From CAYTRP01 sp964625145 (lineage in GTDB: Bacteria; Sumerlaeota; Sumerlaeia; SLMS01; JAHLLQ01): DNA of 39,468 nucleotides. A model generated the notes under the pieces. That model did no database searches. It had not been told where the DNA came from and saw only the letters and a program-made list of their open reading frames with translations. Made by a program: the position numbers and the translations under genes. Below are positions 31,628 through 39,468 of the stretch, piece by piece. Where the stretch lies: NCBI GenBank assembly GCA_964625145.1, contig CAZVAQ010000015.1, positions 1-39,468 of the forward strand. The letters are read 5' to 3'. Every line of letters begins with the position of its first letter. Position 1 is the first letter of the stretch.

Positions 31628-32094
31628 TCAGTACCGTCCGTGCCGCGCGGCTTCCAGCGCCGCGGCCTTCATTTCTTCGCGCTTCTTCTCGTCGAACCAA
31701 GCCTCCTGGATGTCGGGGGACAGTTGGTGCAGCGGGTCGAAGTACATGAACTGCCGGTCGGCCTTCACGCTGGGCGCCGTGTAGACGCTAATGCCAGTCT
31801 CGGGGTTGTAGTGCTCGTAGCTGTGGATGTTGCGCTTTCCACCACCGCCGGGGGCATCCACGACGATGAGCGGGGTGTTGAAGCCAGCAGTTGAGCCGCG
31901 GACAAACTTCTCGATCTCGATGCCGGTCTGCAGGGTGGTGCGCAGGTCCTCAACGCCGCTGACGAGGTCGTGCATGTAGACGTAGTAGGGCTGCACGTTG
32001 ATGTAGGACAGACGCTTTGTCAGCAGGAGCATCGTGTCCGGCGTGTCGGTGACGCCGCGTTGCAGCACGGCCTGGTTGCGGACCGTGATGCCGT
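31628..32094 (-). CDS. kamA: Lysine 2,3-aminomutase, C-terminal part (cut by gap)
   Basis: C-terminal ~155 residues of the radical SAM enzyme whose N-terminal part lies at 32106-33077. Reading leftward from the gap: GITVRNQAVLQRGVTDTPDT, then LLLTKRLSYINVQPYYVYMHD, GVEDLRTTLQTGIEIEKFVRG (in part), STAGFNTPLIVVDAPGGGGKR and YTAPSVKADRQFMYFDP, all diagnostic of lysine 2,3-aminomutase, including the VVDAPGGGGK segment that contacts PLP and lysine. The protein ends in an Ala/Glu/Lys-rich helix. The first residues directly continue the family sequence where the N-terminal part stops, so the gene is probably one intact frame in the cell. Confidence 0.93.
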
Positions 32095-32104
32095 NNNNNN
32101 NNNN
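32095..32104. other. Assembly gap (10 N) inside kamA, flanked by a duplicated 16-mer
   Basis: The left edge ends in cggaccgtgatgccgt (32079-32094). The right side carries cggaccttgatgccgt (32137-32152), differing at one base, after 32 unrelated bases (32105-32136). Both copies encode the same protein stretch (DGI-T/K-VR). The contigs therefore overlap rather than leave sequence missing, and the 32 bases look like a spurious contig tail. Confidence 0.9.
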
Positions 32105-32105
32105 G

Positions 32106-33077
32106 CTAGCGAAGATAACTGCCGTCAAGAGCGCGTCGGACCTTGATGCCGTCCTGGAACAAGCGCATCAGCGCGCGCTGGCTGATCTCGGTGATCTCGT
32201 TGGGTTGGCTGAAGTGCGTGTGAACGCAGACTTCCTTGCCGAGCTTGAGGCCAAGCTGGTGGACGTCGCGCACCGCCTCGTACCATTCGTTGTCGCTGAG
32301 CAGACGCATGGGCATGATGGCCGGGCCCTTGGTCGCAAAGCGGATGCGGCGCACGTGCGGGATGTTCAGAAGCGTCTCGCCGATTAGCTTGATGCGCGAG
32401 GGGCGAAGCATGTAGGCATCGCCTCCGCTGACGACGATGTCCTCGAGTTGGGGCTGGCTCTTGATGTACTCGAATGCTTCGGCGTAGCGTTTCTCGTCCT
32501 GCGCAAGTTTGACTTTCTCGACGCCTTCAGTGTCGAAACCGACCGCGTAGCTGCGCGTGCAGTAGCGGCAATAGACGGGACAGATGTCCAGGGCGAGGAA
32601 GAGCGCCTTGTCGCGATAGCGATGGGTGAGCCCCTTGACCGGCGCGTCATCCTGCTCGTGGAGGCTGTCGAGGTGCAACTCGGGGTGATCGCGCATCAGG
32701 GTGCTGGCCAGGGGGATGAACTGCCGGCGCAGCGGATCATTGTAAGGGTTGTCCCAATCAATGAGCGACATCACATACGGCGTGACGCGGACGGCCATGG
32801 GGGCTTTCTTGAAGCCCGCCTCGGCATCCTTGTAGAACTCCTCGCTCACGATGTCGCGCAACGTGTCGAGCAGGGCCTTCACGGCCGTGATGGAGTTCTT
32901 GAGCTGCCACTTGTGGTCTTCAAACAGCTCCGTGGGGACGTTCGCATAGGCAGGAATGCGGCGCCAGAACTCGCCGCCGCGCAGATCCCGATGCCGCAGG
33001 TCCGGCTTGTCAGTCGTCCCCGATCCTCGCCCAAACACCTTTGCAGGGGGGGTGACTTCTGTCGATTCGATGGTCAT
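32106..33077 (-). CDS. kamA: Lysine 2,3-aminomutase, N-terminal part (radical SAM, PLP)
   Basis: Radical SAM enzyme interconverting L-lysine and L-beta-lysine, using a [4Fe-4S] cluster, S-adenosylmethionine and pyridoxal phosphate; used in lysine fermentation or to make beta-lysine derivatives, for example osmolytes. ATG 33077 has AGGA close upstream. Seen: WQLKNSITAVKALLDTL (family start), MAVRVTPYVMSLIDWDNPYN, the radical SAM triad CPVYCRYCTRSYAVG (CxxxCxxC), IVVSGGDAYMLRPSRI, and HVRRIRFATKGPAIMPMRLL. The frame reads family sequence up to FQDGIKVR, then ten foreign residues (RALDGSYLR and stop) just before the gap. The rest of the enzyme resumes at 32094. No EF-P gene or lysine-fermentation partner is adjacent; the neighbour on one side is tRNA-Leu and on the other a divergent SOS-type gene. 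Confidence 0.93.
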   Translation of the reverse strand: MTIESTEVTPPAKVFGRGSGTTDKPDLRHRDLRGGEFWRRIPAYANVPTELFEDHKWQLKNSITAVKALLDTLRDIVSEEFYKDAEAGFKKAPMAVRVTPYVMSLIDWDNPYNDPLRRQFIPLASTLMRDHPELHLDSLHEQDDAPVKGLTHRYRDKALFLALDICPVYCRYCTRSYAVGFDTEGVEKVKLAQDEKRYAEAFEYIKSQPQLEDIVVSGGDAYMLRPSRIKLIGETLLNIPHVRRIRFATKGPAIMPMRLLSDNEWYEAVRDVHQLGLKLGKEVCVHTHFSQPNEITEISQRALMRLFQDGIKVRRALDGSYLR

Positions 33078-33259
33078 GTTCCTGAGTCTCCAGGTGGGGG
33101 GATCGCTGCCGCGGGCGGGGCGCAGTGGTTTCCAAGGAATCCCGCGCTACTCCATCGGGATCGGCGGCTCTCTTCCGATGGGCGGGAAGTGTGCCGAACG
33201 GGGGCACCGACTGTCAAGGTCCGGGTCTGGCCAGCCATCGGTGCCGGAGGCACCTGGCG

Positions 33260-33288
33260 TTGACAGCCGCAACGGCCGGAGTGATCAT
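33260..33288 (+). promoter_or_regulatory. Candidate promoter for the YedK-like gene
   Basis: TTGACA (33260-33265), 17 bases, GATCAT (33283-33288). The -35 is perfect and the -10 fair; transcription would begin near 33296, about 38 bases before the ATG at 33334. No SOS (LexA) box of the CTGT-N8-ACAG type is visible nearby. Confidence 0.4.
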
Positions 33289-33333
33289 CCCCGCCGATGC
33301 TTTCCCGCCCAATGCGGACAAACGGAACCGGCC

Positions 33334-34020
33334 ATGTGCGGACGCTACTCCATCTCCAATGATCTGGTCGAGTTCCTGACCCAGTTGGGCATCGAGAACA
33401 TCGATGCGGAGCTGAATCCCCGGTACAACATCGCCCCCATGCAAATGGCCCCGGTCGTCATGCAGGAGGACGGCGCCCGCGTGCTGCGTGGGATGCGGTG
33501 GGGCTTGGTACCTTCCTGGGCCAAGGACCCCGAGATCGGCAATCGCATGATCAATGCGCGGGGGGAGACGCTGGCCGAAAAGCCGTCCTTCCGCGATGCC
33601 TTCAAGAAGCGCCGCTGTTGCGTCGTGACCGACGGGTTCTACGAATGGTACCAACCGCCGGGCGAGAAGGCAAAGATCCCCATCCGGTTCGTGATGAAGG
33701 ACCGTCGCCCGTTTCTGCTGGCGGGTTTGTGGGAGCAATGGCGCCAGCCGGATGGAGGGGAACTGCGCACGTTCACGATCGTCACAGCGGAGCCGAACGA
33801 GTTGCTGGCGCGTTTTCACCATCGCATGGCCGTCATCCTGCCGACAGAAAAGCTTGGCGACTGGCTCGATCCGCAGAACCAATCAACCGCCGATCTGGAG
33901 AAGCTCCTGCGCCCCTACCCCGCCGGGGAGATGGAAGCCTATCCCGTCTCGACGCGCGTCAACAGCCCGCGAAACGACTCGCCGGAGATCATTGAGGCGC
34001 AGGGAGATCTGTTCACCTGA
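33334..34020 (+). CDS. SOS response-associated peptidase-type protein (YedK/HMCES)
   Basis: SRAP-family protein that caps abasic sites in single-stranded DNA by forming a stable thiazolidine link through its N-terminal cysteine; it acts in the cytosol at replication forks. 228 residues from ATG 33334. The start MCGRYSIS places the catalytic Cys2 correctly, which fixes the start although the frame is open upstream. Other family residues: RYNIAPMQMAPVV (with the conserved Asn), GLVPSWAKDPEIGNRMINAR, ETLAEKPSFRDAFKKRRCCV with the catalytic Glu, DGFYEWYQPPGEKAK, AGLWEQW, FTIVTAEPNELLARFHHRM with the active-site His, and PVSTRVNSPRNDSPE. It is divergent from kamA and 146 bases upstream of a WecA-like gene. 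Confidence 0.95.
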   Translation: MCGRYSISNDLVEFLTQLGIENIDAELNPRYNIAPMQMAPVVMQEDGARVLRGMRWGLVPSWAKDPEIGNRMINARGETLAEKPSFRDAFKKRRCCVVTDGFYEWYQPPGEKAKIPIRFVMKDRRPFLLAGLWEQWRQPDGGELRTFTIVTAEPNELLARFHHRMAVILPTEKLGDWLDPQNQSTADLEKLLRPYPAGEMEAYPVSTRVNSPRNDSPEIIEAQGDLFT

Positions 34021-35295
34021 GCGGCAGATGGGGCGTCCCGTCATCGGATCGCTGCAAATTGATGTCCCGGACACAGGGTTCTTGCTTCCTCCAACCCTTG
34101 GGCTTGCCGCCGGTTTGTTCCCGGGAGAGGGTCTGGCGGAACCCATAACCACCGCGACCCCACTTCATGACTCTCACACCCCTTTCCTTGATCCTGTTCA
34201 TCACCTGCTCCGTCGTTGGGGCGCTGACGACGTGGCTGGCCGTGTGGCTTAGCCATCGCACTGGCATTCTGGACATGCCCGACCCGCGCAAGGTGCACCG
34301 CGCGCCGGTTGCCTATCTGGGCGGACTGGGCGTGTCGCTGACGGTCATCCTGGGTGTCGCCCTGTATTCGGCTCTGGCGCCGGCGGCGACCCTTGCGCAG
34401 CAGGACCTGGTCTACGCGTTTCTTGGGGGGTTGGTCGCGATCTTTCTGGTGGGGCTCTGGGATGACGTGGTGGGGATGCGACCGACGGTGAAGTTGGGCG
34501 CGCAGATGCTCATCGCCCTGTGCCTGTGGGGGGCTGGGGTTCGCATCGAGCGTCTCAACATAGGGTTGGCCATGCCTTTGGATCTGCTCGGTGACAGCGA
34601 AGCGGGTTTGGCCCTGTTCATCCTCAGCAGCATACCAAGCATCCTCGTCACGGTCGGCTGGTATGTGGCCCTGATCAATGCGATCAATTTGATCGATGGA
34701 CTGGACGGCCTGGCCGGCGGGGTGTCGTTCATCGCCGCGCTCAGCCTGGGGGTTGTGGGTTTGGTTGTCGTGTCGGGTCGCGTGGATCTGGGGTTGGTGC
34801 TTCCGTTGATCGCGGCGGGAGCATGTCTGGGCTTTCTGCTGCACAACTGGCATCCGGCAAAGATCTTCCTCGGCGACAGCGGATCCATGTCCATCGGCTA
34901 TGTGCTGGGCACGGCGGCGATGATCAGCAGCACGAAGACACCCGCGTTGTTGACGCTGCTGATTCCGATGGTTGCATTGGGGCTGCCGTTGTTCGAGACG
35001 GCGTATTCCTTCGCACGGCGGATCTTGTCGGGGAGCCATCCGTTCAAGGCCGACCGGCGGCACCTGCATCATCGATTGCTCGACGCGGGCCTGGATCAAC
35101 GTCGCGTGGTCATCATCTTCCTGTTCGCGACGGCCTACCTGGGCGTGAATGCGGTGTTGATGGCACAGGCGCGCCAATTGACGTTGCTGATCAATGTCGT
35201 GATGTTGGGCATCGGGCTGCTGATGTTGATCGAATACCTGACCTTCTTCGAGCGCCGTCGCCGCAGCAGCGAGATCATCGCGCAGCCACAGGGCG

Positions 35296-38817
<3,522 letters not shown>

Positions 38818-38897
38818 CAGCTCTACCCCCCTGGAATCCTAAGGAAAATGCGGTCCGGCGCAGCGTACTCGACGCAATGACCAGCGGGAGTGGCGTG

Positions 38898-38926
38898 GGC
38901 AAGGAAAGAGGCTGCCGGGAGGCAGC
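38898..38926 (-). terminator. Probable terminator of the N-acetyltransferase gene
   Basis: GCTGCC-TCCC-GGCAGC on the minus strand (38926-38911), followed by CTCTTTCCTT. It lies 8 bases beyond the acetyltransferase stop. The stem is short and the tail has Cs, so strength is moderate. It would separate this gene from the histidine kinase downstream. Confidence 0.5.
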
Positions 38927-38933
38927 GGGTGAA

Positions 38934-39434
38934 TCAGTCGAGCACGACGCGCCGGGCGAGCGCCGTCTCGGTGCACTTGGTGAAAATGGGGCAGTGGAGG
39001 CAGTCGCGCCAGACCTTGTGCGGGAGTTCGGCCTTGTCGATGGGGCCGAAGCCGAGGCGGGCAAACCAGCCGGGTTGATCGGTGAGGCAGAAGACGCGCT
39101 CGATGCCAAGGATGGCGGCTTCGGCGATCTGGGCCTCGACGAGGAGGCGGCCGACGCCTTGGTTGCGGCGCTCGGGGGCGACGACGACGGTGCGGATCTC
39201 GGCCAGGTCGGCCCAATCGATGTGCAGCGCCGCGGCGCCGACGAGCTCCTCGCCATCCATGGCCACGACAAACTCGCGCAGGTTCTCGTAAATGGAGCCG
39301 AGGCTTTTGGGGAGCACAGGTGTGCGCTCGGCCCAGTAGGTGACGAGCGCATGGATGCGCGGCGCATCGGCGACGACGGCGGGGCGGATGCCAATGGTGG
39401 GCGTGACAGAGGCGGGAGCGGCAGAAGTGGTCAT
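38934..39434 (-). CDS. GNAT N-acetyltransferase, short ArgA-like (N-acetylglutamate synthase type)
   Basis: 166-residue GNAT protein; by likeness it acetylates the alpha-amino group of glutamate to start arginine synthesis, as do the short stand-alone NAGS enzymes. ATG 39434 has GAGGA 5 bases upstream. Seen: IRPAVVADAPRIHALVTYWA, LPKSLGSIYENLREFVVA, GAAALHIDWADLAEIRTVVV, the acetyl-CoA loop RRNQGVGRLLVEAQI, FCLTDQPGWFARLGFG and ELPHKVWRDC. The late cysteines in DCLHCPIFTKC (C-x2-C-x5-C) are a feature of this subgroup and could bind metal. No arginine genes are visible nearby, and the window ends 34 bases upstream. A different amino-acid substrate is possible. Confidence 0.87.
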   Translation of the reverse strand: MTTSAAPASVTPTIGIRPAVVADAPRIHALVTYWAERTPVLPKSLGSIYENLREFVVAMDGEELVGAAALHIDWADLAEIRTVVVAPERRNQGVGRLLVEAQIAEAAILGIERVFCLTDQPGWFARLGFGPIDKAELPHKVWRDCLHCPIFTKCTETALARRVVLD

Positions 39435-39468
39435 GGCGTCCTCGGGCGGAAAGCATCCGACAGAGTAG

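Overview
This is a GC-rich, gene-dense bacterial chromosomal window with two 10-N assembly gaps (27503-27512 and 32095-32104). Several features point to a Gram-negative bacterium with an outer membrane: a Wza-type export lipoprotein, a Wzc-type tyrosine kinase, many Sec-type signal peptides, and a long plant/cyanobacterial-style IspH. The mix (large cytoplasmic hybrid sensor kinase, split 5-oxoprolinase, subtilases with beta-sandwich tails, long intergenic leaders) suggests a deep-branching group such as Planctomycetota, Sumerlaeota or Hydrogenedentota. That placement is inference; no rRNA or other decisive marker is present.

Layout. 1-228: 5' end of dnaK (minus), with an in-frame stop and a changed catalytic lysine near the window edge. 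556-729: a 57-residue two-helix membrane protein. 827-2930: acetolactate synthase large subunit (minus), preceded by a textbook attenuator made of a 26-codon leader peptide ending in a Val/Leu run and an intrinsic terminator. 3140-7135: ispH, then yjbQ-like and hyuA-like genes overlapping by ATGA. 7148-13464: two paralogous secreted subtilisin-family proteases, the second with a long Pro-Glu-Pro-Thr repeat and a Gly/Asn/Lys tail. 13516-15075: the hyuB-like partner of hyuA. The two oxoprolinase subunits are therefore separated by the protease pair.

15137-22907 (minus) is an exopolysaccharide operon in transcription order: glycosyltransferase, membrane-anchored helical-repeat protein, O-antigen ligase/polymerase-like protein, Wza-like outer-membrane lipoprotein, and Wzc/BY-kinase. 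Several junctions overlap by ATGA. Divergent from it is an NtrC-type sigma-54 response regulator (23414-24850), a natural candidate regulator. 24876-25775: PPK2 polyphosphate kinase. 25888-29210: two secreted enzymes, a metallophosphoesterase and a phosphodiester glycosidase with an SH3 tail, separated by an assembly gap. 29436-31373: Uup-type ABC-F ATPase. 31476-31562: tRNA-Leu with the uncommon anticodon AAG. 31628-33077: lysine 2,3-aminomutase, broken by the second gap in a way that looks like an assembly artefact. 33334-34020: YedK/HMCES-type SOS protein. 34167-35327: WecA/TagO-type glycosyl-1-phosphate transferase, which could start a polymer built by the EPS operon. 35296-38817: hybrid histidine kinase with tandem GAF/PAS sensors. 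38934-39434: short ArgA-like N-acetyltransferase.

The points most worth a second look are the ilvB attenuator, the oxoprolinase pair split by a duplicated subtilase locus with a potentially structured 506-base leader between the two proteases, the tRNA-Leu(AAG), and the gap-flanking duplication in kamA.
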